The position numbers and the translations under genes were made by a program. Shown here piece by piece: positions 24,683 through 38,515 of a stretch of DNA of 64,000 nucleotides (the stretch's first letter is position 1; each line of letters begins with the position of its first letter). The DNA lies in the NCBI GenBank assembly GCA_947579665.1, contig OX388341.1, forward strand, positions 5,694,752 through 5,758,751. The letters are read 5' to 3'. This stretch comes from Sympetrum striolatum (taxonomy: Eukaryota > Arthropoda > Insecta > Odonata > Libellulidae). The notes beneath the pieces are model-generated. The model saw only the letters and a list, made by a program, of their open reading frames with translations, had not been told where the DNA came from and ran no database searches.

Positions 24683-26474
24683 ACAACCTCGGGTAATACT
24701 CAAAAACTCGAAAAATATCGATGAAATTCAAGGTTTTTGGCCATATTTTGCTAAAATTGAACGAATCTAGTCAACATTAAATTCGTTTTAATGTCTTTGA
24801 AGAGTTTTATACAAATTCAGAGGAAGCATTACATTTTTTCCTATTGGTAAACCCAAAAAACGTCGAAAACTCGAACAAATCTGTGTAATTTCAGGTTTTT
24901 GGCCATATTTTGCTGAAAATTGAAAAAAACGAGTCAACTTGGGATCTTTTTAATTTCTTTTGACGAGATCTATTCAAATTTAGAGGAAATTTCCAATTTT
25001 TCTTAGCAGTAAATTCAAAACACGTCGAAAACACGAAAAATATACGTGAAATTTAAGGTTTTTGGAAAGATTTTGCTAAAAATTTAAATAATCTAGTCAT
25101 CATTAGAATCCTTTTAATTTCTTTGAAGACATATATACTAATTCATTAGATCGCTTCAATTTCACCTAGCGGATAACCCAAAAAACTCAAAAACTCAAAA
25201 AATATAGGTGAAATTAAAGGTTTTTTGCCATATTTTGCTAAATATTGAACAAAAATAGTTAACTTGGGACTCTATTTAAAGGTTCTGACAAGATCTTTCC
25301 ATATTAAGCAGAAATATATATTTTTTTTAGCAGATAACTCAAAAAACGTCGAGAACTCGAAAAATATTGGTAAATTTTAAGGTCTTTGGTCATAGTTTGC
25401 TAAATATTGAGCAAAACTAGTCAACCAGGGACTCAATTTAAAGTTTTTTACAAGATCTATCCAAATTTAACAGAAATATTGAATGTTCCGTAGCATTTGA
25501 AACAAAAAACGTCGAAAACCCGAAAAAAATTGGTCAAATTTCCGGTATTTGGCCATTATTTGCTAAACATTAAAGAAATCTAGTCAAAATTAGATTTGTT
25601 TTAATGCATTTAAAGAGGTTTTTTCAAATTCGATAGAAGCATTCAATTTTTCGTAGCAGTTAATCCAAAAAACGTCGAAAACTCGAAAATTATAGGAAAA
25701 ATTTCATGTTCTCTACCATATTTTGCTAAATATTGAGCAAAACTAGTCAACTTGGGACTCAATTTAAAGGTTTTGAAAAGATCTTTCCATATACAGAGGA
25801 AATATATATTTTTATTTTTGCAGATAACTCAAAAAACGTGGAGAACTCGAAAAATATTGGTTTAATTAATGGTTTTTCTCATATTTTGCTAAAACATAAG
25901 CTAACCTAGTCAAGTTGGGACTCAATTTTAAGGTTTTGACATGATCTATCCATATTAGGTTGCAATATTTTATTTTGCTTAGGAATTAAAACAGAAAACA
26001 TCGAAAACTCAAAAACATTCTGTGAAATTTCAGGTTTTTTGCAATATTATGCAAAATATATCTCAAAACTACTAAACATTTGACTTCTTTGAAAGTTTTT
26101 TAAATGAGATCTATCCAAATAAAGAAGAAATATGCATTATTTTAAGCGGTTAACACCAATAACGTCGAAATCTCGAAAAGGATTGGTGAAATTTCAGTTT
26201 CTTTACATACTTCGTTCAAAATTGAGCAAAACTAGTCAACGTTGGAATAATTTTAATGCTTTTGAAGAGACCTATAAAAATTCGTTAGAAATATTCCATT
26301 TATCGAATCAGTTAACTCAAAAAACGTCGAATACTCGAAAATATTGGTGTATTTTCAGGTTTTTTCATATTTTGCTAAACATTGAGCAAAAATAGTAAAC
26401 TTTTTTCTCATTTAAATTTTTTTGACGAGATTTATCCAAATTTAGAGAAAATTTTCAATTTTTCTTAGCAGTAA
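24683..26474 (-). repeat. Sat1 satellite, reverse orientation
   Basis: About 11 monomers in reverse complement (for example GACGAGATCTATTC and CAAAAACGTCGAAAACTCGA). The first bases after the foldback element, ACAACCTCGGGTAAT, are a fragment of reversed minisatellite A rather than the expected continuation of the left flank. The right edge is a junction near 26475. Confidence 0.82.
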
Positions 26475-28880
26475 AGTAGGTAGTTTAGTGGTATATTTTT
26501 TCTTTATTTGGATAGATCTCATTCAAAAAACTATCAAAGAAGTCAAATGTTTAGTAGTTTTGGCATATATTTAGCATTATATTGCAAAAAACCTGAAATT
26601 TCACAGAATGTTTTTGATGTTTTCTGTTTTTATTCCTAAGCAAAATAAAATATTGCAACCTAATATGGATAGATCATGTCAAAACCTTAAAATTGAGTCC
26701 CAACTTGACTAGGTTATCTTATGTTTTAGCAAAATATGACAAAAAACCATAAATTAAACCAATATTTTTCGATTTCTCCACGTTTTTGAGTTATCTGCAA
26801 AAATATAAATATATGTTTCCTCTGTATATGGAAAGATCTTTTCAAAACCTTTAAATTGAGTCCCAAGTTGACTAGTTTTGCTCAATATTTAGCAAAATAT
26901 GGTAGAGAACATGAAATTTTGCCTATAATTTTCGAGTTTTCGACGTTTTTTGGGTTAACTGCTAAGGAAATTTGAAAATTTCCTCAAAAATTTGGATAGA
27001 TCTCGTCAAAAAAATTTAAATGAGAAAAAGGTTTACTATTTCTGCTCAATATTTAGCTTAATATGGAAAAAAACTGAAAATAAACCAATATTTTTGAGTT
27101 TTCGACATTTTTGGGTTAACTGATTCGATAAATGGAATATTTCTAACGAATTATTATAGGTCCCTTCAAAAGCATTAAAATTATTCCAACGTTGACTAGT
27201 TTTCCTCAATTTTGAACGAAATATGTGAAAAAACTGAAATTTCACCAATTTTTTTCGAGATTTCGACGTTTTTTGTGTTAACCGCTAAAAATTTAATATT
27301 TCTTCTTTATTTGGATAGATCTCTTTTAAAAAACTTTCAAATAGGTCAAAAGTTTAGTAGTTTTGGCAAATATTTAGCATAATATTGCAAAAAACCTGAA
27401 GATTGTTTTCGAGTTTTTTACGTTTTTTGTTTTGATTGCTAAGAAATATTGAATGTTTCTAACTTAAATGGATAGAGCTTGTAAAAATCTTTAAATTGAG
27501 TCCCAGGTTGACTAGTTTTGCTCATGTTTTAGCAAAATATGACCAAAAACCATGACCCAAGTTTTACCAAAATTTTTTCGAGTTCTCCACGTTTTTTGAG
27601 TTATCTGCTAAAAATAAATATATATGTTTCTGCTAAATATGGAAAGAATTTTCCAAAACCTTTAAATTGAGTCCCAAGTAGACCAGTTTTGCTTAATTTT
27701 TAGCAAAATATGGCATAAAACCTTTAATTTCGCCTATATTTTTCGAGTTTTCGACGTTTTTTAGGTTTACCGCTAGGAGATATTGAATGGAACTAATGAA
27801 TTAGTATATATGTCTTCAAAATCATTAAAAAGATTCTAATGTGGACTAGATTACTTAAATATTTAGCAAAATATTTCCAAAAACCTTAACTTTCACCTAT
27901 ATTTTTCGTGTTTTCGACGTGTTTTGGGTTTAATGCTAAGAAAAATTGGAAATTTCCTCTAAATTTGGATAGATCTCGTCAAAATAAATTAAAAAGATCG
28001 CAAAGTTGACTCGTTTTTTTTCAGTTTTTTGCAAAATATGGCCAAAAACCTGAAATTACACCGATTTGTTCGAGTTTTCGACGTTTCTTGGGTTAACTGT
28101 TTCGAAAAGTTGAATATTTCCAACATATTTGTATAGATGTCTTCAAAAGCATTAACACGAATCCAATGTTTTCAAGATTCCTTCAATTTTTAGCAAAATA
28201 TTTCGAAAAACCTGTAATTTCAACGATAATTTTCGAGAATTCGACGTTTCTTGGGTTAACTGCAATGAAATATTGAATATTAGCAAAGAATTTGGGTTTG
28301 AGTTAACTTTAATTTTTGGGTTAACCAATAGGCAAAATTGAATGTTTCCACTGACTTTGTATAAACCACTTCAAAGGCATTTAAACGAATCTAATGATGA
28401 CTAGATTCCATCAATTTTAGCAAAATATGGCCAAAAACCTTAAATTTCACCGATATTTTTCGTGTTTTTGACGTTTTTTGGGTTTACTGCTATGAAAAAT
28501 TGAAAATATCCTCTATATTTGGATAGATCGCGTCCAAAAAATTATAATGAGTACAAACTTTACTATTTTTGCTCAATATTTAGCAAAATATTGAAAAAAT
28601 AGTTTTGCTCAATTTTGAACGAAATATGTGAAAAAACTGAAATTTCACCAATTATTTTCGAGATTTCAACGTTTTTTGTGTTAACTGCTTAAAAAATTGA
28701 ATATTTCTTCTTTATTTGGATAGATCTTGTTAAAAAGCTTTCAAATAAGTCAATCGTTTAGTAGTTTTGGCATATATTTAGCATATTATTGCAAAAAACC
28801 TGAAATTTCACAAAATGTTTTCGAGTTTTCGACGTTTTTAGTTTTAACTACTACGGAAAATTGAATATTTCTACTTTATA
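26475..28880 (+). repeat. Sat1 satellite, forward
   Basis: About 14 monomers in forward orientation after the junction at GTAAAGTAGGTAGTTTAGTG. They run without a break into module 8. No gene is seen. Confidence 0.83.
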
Positions 28881-29890
28881 TGGATAGATCTTCTTCGAAG
28901 GTCTGTAGCATAACAACGATATTCGTCCTCCTGATATTCGACCACTCCGAGTTGATCTATCCGAATTGATCTCTCAGAACTGTCCTCTTGGAATTGATCT
29001 CCCATAATCGATATTGCGGAGTCAAACTCCCGGAGTCGTCCTTTCGGAGTCGACCTCCCGGAGTCGACCTCCCGGAGTCGACATAAGGGAGATTTCCACC
29101 CGGACTCGACCTCCAGGAGTCGACTCCCGGGGTCATCCTCCCTTAGAGGACGACTTCCAGGAGTTGACCACTCGGAGTTGACCTCGGGTCAGCGACTTGT
29201 CATCAACCTCCTGCCATTGACCTCGGGTCATTGACCTTAAGTCATCTAACTCGGGTCATCGACCTCAGTTCATCGAACTCGGGTCATCGACCTCAGGTCA
29301 TCGAACTCGGGTCGTCGACCTCGGGTTATTGACCTCGTGTCATTGACCTCGGGTCATATACCTCATGTCATTGACCTCGGGCCATCGACCTTGGGTCATC
29401 GACATCAGGTCATCGACCTTAAGTCATTGACCTCAGGTCATCGACCTAAAGTCATTGACCTCATGTCATCGACCTCGGGTCATCAACCTCAGGTCATCGA
29501 CCTCAGGTCATCGAACTCAGGTCATTGACCTCAGGTCATCGAACTCGGGTCATCGACCTCGGGACATTGACCTCGTGTCATTGACCTCGGGTCATCTACC
29601 TCAGGTCATTGACCTCGGGCCATTGACCTCGGGCCATTGCCCTCGGGTCAATGACCCGAAGTTAATGACCAGACCAGACTGGAGGGGTAAAACCCAAGGT
29701 CAATGACCTTGGGACTTACCACTCCAGTCATCGACTTCGGGTCTTTATCCTCGGGTTATATATAATTTTTAGAACTTATTGAACTGCAAAAAATAGAATG
29801 ATTGTTCAAAATTTCGAAATGCCTATAAAATGAAATCATTACGGAGTTTAATTCTAGAGTTGAAATTAAATTTTAAATATTAACTATATT
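28881..29890 (-). repeat. Composite minisatellite module 8 (reverse, with both kinds of edge)
   Basis: Reversed second flank (about 28885-29000), reversed B (about 29010-29185) and reversed A (about 29186-29660). The first flank of modules 1-4 follows in reverse (about 29661-29695), then the tail seen in modules 5 and 6 (about 29714-29890). Between the two flanks lies a perfect palindrome, 29693-29713. An exact IR-1 site is at 29519-29531. This copy joins both flank types and is probably closest to the complete ancestral module. Confidence 0.85.
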
Positions 29891-32800
29891 TGCTAAATTT
29901 TTAGCAAATAATGGCCAAAAACATGAAATTTCACCGATATGTTTCGAGTTTTTGACGTTATTTTGGTTAACTGATATGAAAAATCTAATCTTCCTATTGA
30001 TTTTTGATAGATCTTGTCTAAGGCATTAAAATAATCCAGCGTTGACTAATTTCGCTCAATTTTGAACAAAATATGCAAATTAAACTGAAATTTCACTGAT
30101 ATTTTTGAGATTTCGACGTTTTTTGGGTTACTTGCTAAAAGTAATCGACCATTTCTTCAAAATTTGGATAGATATTGACAAAACAATTAAGATGAATCGA
30201 TACTAACCAGTTTCGCTCAATAATTGTCAAATATTTGCAAAAAACCTGAAATTTAACCTATATTTTTCGCGTTTTCGAATTTTTTTGGGTTTACTGCTAA
30301 TAATAATTGAAAATTTTCTCTAAATTTGGATAAATCTCGTCAAAAGAATTTAAATGAGAAAAACGTTTACTATTCTTGCTCAATATTTAGCAAAATATGA
30401 AAAAACCTGAAAATACACCAATATTTTTGAGTTTTCGACGTTTTTTGAGTTAACGGATTCGATAATTGGAATAATTCTAACGAATTTTTATAGGTATCTT
30501 CAAAAGCATTAAAATTATTCCAACGTTGACTAGTTTTACTCAATTTTGAACGAAGTATGTGAAGAAACTGAAATTTCACCAATCTTTTTCGAGATTTCGG
30601 CGTTATTGGTGTTAACCGCTTAAAATAATGAATATTTCTTCTTTATTTGGATAGATCTCATTTAAAAAACTTTCAAAGAAGTCAAATTTTTTGTAGTTTT
30701 GGCACATATTTAGCATTATATTGCAAAAAACCTGAAATTTCACAGAATGTTTTTGAGTTTTCGATGTTTTCTATTTTAATTCCTAAGCAAAATAAAATAT
30801 TGCAACCTAATATGGATAGATCATGTCAAAACCTTTAAATTTAGTCCCAAGTTGACTAGGTAAGCTTATGTTTTAGCAAAATATGACAAAAAACCATAAA
30901 TTAAACCAATATTTTTCGAGTTCTCCACGTTTTTTGAGTTATCTGCAAAAATAAAAATATATATTTCTTCTGTATATGAAAAGATCTTTCCAAAACCTTT
31001 AAATTCAGTCCCAAGTTGACTAGTTTTGCTCAATATTTAGCAAAATATGGTAGAAAACATGAAATTTTGCCTATCATTTTCGAGTTTTCGACGTTTTTTG
31101 GGCTAACTGCTAGGAAAAATTGAATGCTTCTAATGAGTTTGTAAAGACCTCTTTAAATGCATTAATACGAATCTAATTTTGACTAGATTGCTTCAATAAT
31201 TAGCAATTAATGGCCAAATACCTGAAATTTGACCGATTTTTTCGGGTTTTCAACGTTTTTTGTTTCCAATGCTACGGAACATTGAATATTTCTGTTGAAT
31301 TTGGATAGATCCTGTAAAAACCTTTAAATTGAGTCCCAGGTTGACAAGTTTTGCTCAATATTTAGCAAACTATCACCAAAAACCTTAAAATTTACCTATA
31401 TTTTTCGAGTTCTCGACGTTTTTTGAGTTATCTGCTAAATAAAAAATATATATTTCTGCTTAATATGGAAAGATCATGTCAAAACCTTTAAATAGAGTCC
31501 CAAGTTGACTAGTTTTGTTCAATATTTAGCAAAATATGGCAAAAAACCTTTAATTTCACCTATATTTTTCGAGTTTTTGAGTTTTTTGGGTTATCCGCTA
31601 GGTGAAATTGAATGGATCTAATGAATTAGTATATATATCTCCAAAGGCATTAAAAGGATTCTATTGTTGACTAGATTACTTAAATGTTTAGCAAAATCTT
31701 TCCAAAAACCTTAAATTTCACGTATATTTTTCGTGTTTTCGACGTGTTTTGGGTTTACTGCTAAGAAAAATTGGAACTTTCCTCTAAATTTGAATAGATC
31801 TCTACAATAGCATTAACTTTATTCCAACGCCGACTAGTTTTGCTAAATTTTAAACGAAATATGTGAAAAAACTGAAATTACATCAATTTTTTTCGATATT
31901 TCGACGTTATTGGTGTTAACCGCTGAAAAAAATTCATATTTTTCTTTATTTAGATAAATCTTGTTAAAAAACTCTCTAATTAGTCATAAGTTTTGTAGTT
32001 TTGGCAATTATTTAGGATAATATTAAAAATACAAAACCTGAAATTGCACATAATGTTTTCGAGTTTTCGACGTTTTGTTTTTTTTTATTGCTTCGGAAAA
32101 TTGAATATTCCTACTATATTTTGATAGATCTTGTCAAAACCTTTAAACTGTGTCCAAATTTGACTAGTTTTGCTCAATATTTACTAAAATATGACCAAAA
32201 ACCTTAAAATTTACCAATATTTTTCGAGTTCTCGACGTTTTTTGAGTTATCTGCTAAATATAAAAATATATATTTCTGCTGAATATAGAAATATCTTGTC
32301 AAAAAATTTAAACGGAGTCCCAAGTTGACTAGTTTTTCTCAATATTTAGAAAATATGGCCAAAAAACTGACATTTCAGCGATATTTTTCGAGTTTTTGAA
32401 GTTATTTTGGTTTACTGCTCCGAAACATTTAAAATTTCTACCAAATTTCGATAGATTTCGTCTAAAGCATAAAACAAATAGCACAAAATAAATCTACCAA
32501 TAATTAATTTTGCTCAATTTTGAACAAGATATGCCAAAAAAAATGAAAATTCAGTGATATTTTTGAGATTTCGACGTTTTTTGGATTAACTGCTACAAAA
32601 ATTGACCATTTCTTCTGAATTTTGATAGATATCGAGAAAACAATTAGGATGAATCCATAGTAACCAGTTTCGCTCAATAATTGACAAATAATTGCAAAAA
32701 ACCTGAAATATCACCTATATTTTTCGTGTTTTCGACATTTTTTGGGTTAACTGCTAAGAAAAAATTGAAAATTTCCTCAAAATTTGGATAAATCTCGTCA

Positions 32801-35590
32801 AAAAAATAAAAACGAGTACAAAGTTTACTATTTTTTCTCAATATTTAGCAAAATATGGAAAAAACTTGAAATTACACCGATATTTTCGAGTTTTCGACGA
32901 TTTATAGGTTAACTGATTCGATAAATGGAGTATTTCTAACGAATTTATATAGGTCTATGCAAAAGCATTAAAATTATTCCAACCTTGACTAGTTATGCCC
33001 AATTTCAAACGAAATATGTGAAAAAAAGGTAATTCCACCAATTTCTTTCGAGATTTCGACGTTTCTTGTGTTAACCGCTGAAAAAATTGAATATTTTTTC
33101 TTTATTTGGATAGATCTTGTTAAGAAACTTTCAAATAAGTCAATAGTTTAGTAGTATTGGCAAATAATTAGCATCATATTGCAAAAAGCTGAAATTTAAC
33201 AAAATGTTTTCGAGTTTTCGACGTTTTTTGTATTAATTGCTACGGAAAATTGAATATTTCTACTCATTATGGATAGATGTTGTGAAAACCTATAAATTGA
33301 GTCCCAAGTTGACTATTTTTGCTCACGTTTTAGCATAATATGACTAAAAACCATAAAATTTACCAATATTTTTTGAGTTTTCCACCATTTTTGAGTTATC
33401 TGCTTAAAATAAATAATATATATATTTCTGCTGAATATGGATAGATCTTGTCAAAACCTTTAAATTGAGTCCCAAGTTGACTAGTTTTGCTCAAGCATTA
33501 GCAAAATATGACCAAAAACCTGAAATTTGAATTATATTTTTCGAGTTTCGACGTTTTTTGGGTTAACTGCTAGGAAAATTGGAATGCTTCTAATGAATTT
33601 ATAGACCTTTTTAAATGCATTAAAACGAATCTAATTTTGAATAGATCCCTTCAATGTTTCGCAAAATATGGCCTAAAACTTGAAATTTCACCGATTTATT
33701 CTTAGTTTTTCGGAGTTCTTTTTTAATTGCTACAGAAAATTTAATATTTCTGATGAATATGGATAGATCTTGTCAGAACCTTTAGATTGATTTCCTGGTT
33801 GACTTGTTTTTCTAAAGCATTAGAAAAATATGACCAAAAACCTTAAAATTTACCGATATTGTTTTTTGAGTTATCTGCTAAATATAAAAATATATATTTC
33901 TGCTGAATATGGAAGGATCTTGTCAAATCCTTTAAATGGAGTCCCAAGTTGACTTGTGGCAAAAAAACCTTTAATTTCACCTATATTTTTCGAGTTTTGA
34001 CGTTTTTTGGGTTATCCGCTACGAGAAATTGAATGGATCTAATAAATTAGTATACATCTCTTCAAAGGCATTAAAAGGATCTAATTTTGACTAGATTACT
34101 TAAATTTTTAGCAAAATATGGCCAAAAACCATAAATTTCACCGATATGTTTCGTGTTTTCGCCTTTTTTGGGTTTACTGCTAGGAAAAATTGAGAGCTTC
34201 TAATATATTTGTATAGACCTCATCAAATTTATTCAAAAAATCTAATGTTGACTAGATTCCTTCAATTTCTAGCAAAATATGGCCAAATACCTGAAATTTC
34301 ACCGATTTTTTCGAGTTTTCGAAGTTTTTTTGGTTTACTGCTAAGAAAAATTGAAAATTTCCTCTAAATTTGGATAGATCTCGTCAAAAAAATTAAAACG
34401 AGCACAAAGTTTTCCAGTTATTTTTCAATATTTAGCAAAATATGGCCAAAAACCTTAAATTTCAACGATAATTTTCGAGAATTCCACGTTTCTTGGGTTA
34501 ACTGCAAATAAATATTGAATATTAGCAAAGAATTTGTATATATGTCGTGGAATTTTTTAATATGAATCCAAGGTAAACTAGTTTTTCTCCATTTTTATCA
34601 AAAAATGTCCAAAAACCTTCAATTTCACCTTATTTTTCGAGTTTTCGACGTTTTTGGGATTACCGCTAGAAAAAATTGAATGCTTCCACTGAATTTGTAT
34701 ATACCTCTTCAAAGGCATTAAAGCAAATCTAATGTTACTAGATTCCTTCAATTTAAAGCAAAATATGGCGAAAACCTGAAATTTCACCGATATTTTTCGA
34801 GTTTTTAAGTTATTATGGTTTACTGCTAAACAAATTTACAATTTCTACTTAATTTTGATAGATCTCGTCTTAAGCATTAAAATTAATACAATGTTAACTA
34901 ATTTTGCTCAATTTTGAACAAAATATGCCAAACAAATGGAAATTTACTGATATTTTTCAGATTTCGGCGTTTTTTTGGATTAACTGCTCCAAAAATTGAC
35001 CATTTCTTCTGAATTGGGATAGGTATCGTCAAAACAAATAAGATGAATCGATAGTAATTAGTTTCGCTTAATACTTGGCAAATAATCGCAAAAAACATGA
35101 AATTTAACCTATATTTTTCGTGTTTTCGACCTTTTTTAGGTTAACTGCTAAGATAAATTGAATATTTCCTCTTAATTTGGATAGATCTCGTGAAAAAATT
35201 AAATTGAGTACAAAGTTGACTACTTCTGCTCAATATTTAGCAAACTATGGCCAATAACCTGAAATTACACCGATTTTTCGACTGTTAGACGTTTTATGGG
35301 TAAACTACTTCGAAAAATTGAATCACTCTCTTGTATTTTTATAGATCTCTTCAAAAGAATTGATACGAATCCAATGTTGACTAGATTCCTTCAATATTTA
35401 GCAAAATATGGAAAAAACCTGAAATTTCACCGATATTTTTCGAGTTCTCGACGTATTTTGAGTTAACTGCAAAAGATAAAAATATATTTCTGCTGAATAT
35501 GGATTGATCTCGTCAAGAACTTATGATTGAATCCAAAGTTGACTAGTTTTGCCCTCTTTTCAGCAAAATATGGCCAAACACCTGAAATTT
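29891..35590 (+). repeat. Sat1 satellite, forward, about 35 monomers
   Basis: The longest uninterrupted Sat1 stretch, and the most heterogeneous: monomers differ widely and several carry small indels or foreign short pieces, for example around 32470. This is what is expected of a less homogenised flank of an array. No gene is seen; the 60- to 70-codon frames are satellite. Confidence 0.85.
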
Positions 35591-36108
35591 TTCCGAGTTT
35601 TTGACGTTTTGATAGTTTACATTAATAATAATTATTTTGTGTTAAACATCTTTAAAAATCTCGTTTAGATTTTCAACAGAAACGAAATTCGATTACATTA
35701 AGGATAGGAGCAAGGAAAAGTATGAAAAACAGCCTATTTTTCGGATTTTCCTGTAAATTGATACGGAAAATCTAATTTTTATCTCAGATTTTGACAGATT
35801 TTGATTATATTATAAAGAGGAGTCCAAATTACAAATAGTATTTTCCGAATTTTAGAACAAATCTCTTCAAAAAATTGAAACAATTCCAAAAAATGCCCCC
35901 TTTTTCCGATTAAACATTAAATTTAAAGATAAAAATTAAATTTTTTCTCAAACCTTTTAAAATTCTTGTTAAGATCTTCAAAACTAGTCCAAATTCGATT
36001 AGGTTTTTCGAATTCTTTGCAAAATACAGCCATAAAACAGTCAAATTTCGTTAAAATGCCTACTTTAAGCGGAATTTTCAGTAAATTGTACTAAAAACTG
36101 AAGTTGAA
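35591..36108 (-). repeat. Sat2 island 3 (reverse)
   Basis: Third copy of the island at 15036 and 17546, again directly before a reversed module. It contains GATCTTCAAAACTAGTCC and CAAAATACAGCCATAAAAC, the reverse complement of Sat2 landmarks. Confidence 0.7.
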
Positions 36109-36662
36109 AGGTCTGGAGCATAACACCGATATTCGTCCTCCCGGTATTCGACCACTCCGAGTTGATCTATCCGAATCGATCTCTCAGAACTGTCCTCTTG
36201 GAATTGACCTCCCGTAATCGATATCACGGAGTCGACCTCCCGGAGTCGACCTCCCAGAGTCGACCTTTCGGAGTCGACCTCCCAGAGTCGACCTTTCGGA
36301 GTCGACCTCCCGGAGTCGACTCCCGGGGTCTTCCTCTCTTAGAGGACGACTTCCCGGAGTTGACCACTCGGAGTTGACCTCGGGTCAGCGACTTTTTGTC
36401 ATCAACCTCTGGTCATTGAACTCGGGTCATCGACCTCGGGTCATTGACCTCGGGTCATCGACCTCAGATCATATACCTAAGGTCATCGACCTAAAGTCAT
36501 CGACCTCAGGTGATTGACCTCAGGTCAACGACCTCAGGTCATCGACCTCGGGTCATTGACCTCATGTATTCGACCTCAGATCATCGACCTCATGTATTCG
36601 ACCTCTGATCATCGACCTCGGGTCAGTAACCTCGGGTCTTCGACCTCGGGTCATCGACCTCG
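36109..36662 (-). repeat. Composite minisatellite module 9 (reverse, truncated)
   Basis: Reversed second flank, short reversed B (about 36220-36380) and reversed A (about 36381-36662). Block A joins Sat1 directly at CATCGACCTCGACCTATTTT with no tail, so the far edge has been lost. Confidence 0.83.
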
Positions 36663-37132
36663 ACCTATTTTCGTGTTTTCGACATTTTTTGGGTTTACTG
36701 CTAAGAAAAATTGAAAATTTCCTCAAAATTTGGATATATCTCGTCAAAAAAAATAAAATGAGTACAAAGTTTACTATTTTTGGTCAATATTTAGCCAAAT
36801 ATGGAAAAAACCTGAAATTACTATGTTATATTCGAGTTTTCGACGTTTTTAGGGGTAACTGCTCCGAAAAATGGAATATTTATAACAAATTTGTATAGGT
36901 CTCTACAATAGCATTAAATTTAATCCAACGCCGACTAGTTTTGCTCAATTTTGAACGAAATATGTGAATAAAACTGAAATTTCACCATTTTTTTCGATAT
37001 TTCGACGTTTTTTGTGTTAACCGCTGAAAAAATTGAATATTTTTTCTTTATTTGGATAGATCTTGTTAGAAAACTTTCTAATAAGTAAAAAGTTTAGTAG
37101 TTTTGGCAAAAATTTAGCATAATATTGCCTTA
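36663..37132 (+). repeat. Last Sat1 stretch, forward
   Basis: About 3 monomers. The last is cut at ATAATATTGC near 37132, where mariner-like sequence begins. This is the right-hand edge of the Sat1 domain in this window. Confidence 0.82.
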
Positions 37133-37380
37133 TATGTTGATGAATATCTGCTGCACAAACGTTCCTTGCTGGCAAAAAACGAATCACTGACCGTATTTCG
37201 CAGTCGGCGGGATGATTAATTCTCTTAAACATCTTAAAGATAAACAGTAAACAGCACCCGGCAAATATTCTACTGCAAATGGTGTCGTTTCATGCCCAAG
37301 ACATGCTGGGAGTCGTCGCGCATGCCCAAAGTGCTGTTTGCTCGCCATGTGGCTAGTTACCGCGATTCGGACCTAACTTT
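37133..37380 (-). pseudogene. Mariner-type transposase N-terminal fragment (HTH_48-like), broken
   Basis: On the minus strand, a start codon at 37230-37232 begins a peptide with NHPADCEIRSVIRFLPARNV and then CAADIHQHI. This is characteristic of the N-terminal helix-turn-helix (HTH_48 type) of mariner/SETMAR-like transposases, which normally run to about 340 residues. Only about 33 residues remain before the frame runs into satellite near 37133. The catalytic DDD/E domain is absent. The 150 bp upstream (37233-37380) resemble non-satellite leader sequence. The role in life would have been DNA binding at the transposon ends; this copy cannot work. The family call is from recall of the motif. Confidence 0.6.
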
Positions 37381-38515
37381 ACGAGTGACCCTATTTTCCT
37401 AAATTTTGAGAAAACCTACTCCAAATTGGAACCCTTTTATGATGATCTCAGAAAAATCTTTCCATAATTTGAACTAAATTTCCAATTTTACCAGCAAGTT
37501 ACGGGTAAATTGGCGAAAAATGGGAATTTTTCAAACATCTTCACAACTGAAAAAATATTTATACTTTTTATAGGTTCCTGAGTAAAAATCTTTATGGAAA
37601 ATTATTAAACAGATTTCAGTTATATCTTTCTACAATATCTCTTATCTACACTTTTTTCAATTTTTCAGATTTTGGCTTTATTGAGCCAAAAAATTCAAGA
37701 TAAACTGTTCGAAATATGAATCTTTTTGATGATATGAGCGAGATATTTACATATTAAAAAAATTACATTTTAATTAGCATATTTCGATAAAAAAATGAGC
37801 GAAAAATGAAAATGTTTCCCTATTTTGGCTGTATTTTGCCTATATTTCGAGAAAATATCGTCGTATTTGGACTTGAGTTGAAGAATTGAGCGCTAACCTT
37901 CCATATTTTGAACCTAAATGCCACATTAATCCGTAAATATTGGAGAAATCGGCGGAAAATTGGTATTTTTCCGATATTTTAAAAACTTTTGGCTGTATTT
38001 TTTCCTGAAATTCGAAAATCCCTAGTCGTTTTTGGACTCGTTATGAAGATCTAACCGAATTTTTTCAATATTTTGAACAAATATTCCACATTTATCAGCT
38101 AATTTCGGAAAATTCTTAGAAAAATGGCAATTCTTTCAATCTCTTTCAGTATTTTGGCTGTATTTTGACTTAAATTGGAGAGCACTAGTTGTATAAGGAC
38201 TCCTATTGAAGATCTTACCGAGATTTATACATGTTTTTTACAAATATTTTACATTAAACTACAAATTTTGGAAAAATGGGCTTTTTTTGAACATGTTAAT
38301 TTTTTCGGCTGTATTTTGCCTAAATTTCGAAAAAACCTAGTCGTATTTGGACACGTATTGAACAGGAAAGCGAGATTTTTTCTTATTTTTAACAAAAATC
38401 CTACAGTTGTCACCAAATTTCGGAAAAATCAACAAAAAATTGGCTTTTTTCGATCGGTTTATAGGTTTACAGTTATTTTGGCTTTTTTGCCTTTAATCCG
38501 AGAATATGACATTAT
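37381..38515 (+). repeat. Sat2 satellite, forward, about 7 divergent monomers
   Basis: A landmark TTTTGGCTGTATTTTGCC and its variants recur near 37826, 37990, 38154, 38310 and 38475, giving a period of about 160-165 bp. Monomers also share AACCTAGTCGTATTTGGAC and a following GAAGATCT-like piece. It is distinct from Sat1 in sequence but has the same monomer length. A 117-codon plus frame (38175-38528) crosses several monomers and has no domain. Confidence 0.75.

Noticed and set aside
1..37132. CENP-B box in the satellite monomers
   Set aside because: I looked for the NTTCGNNNNANNCGGGN pattern and saw no consistent match in Sat1, so a centromeric role is not supported by this criterion.
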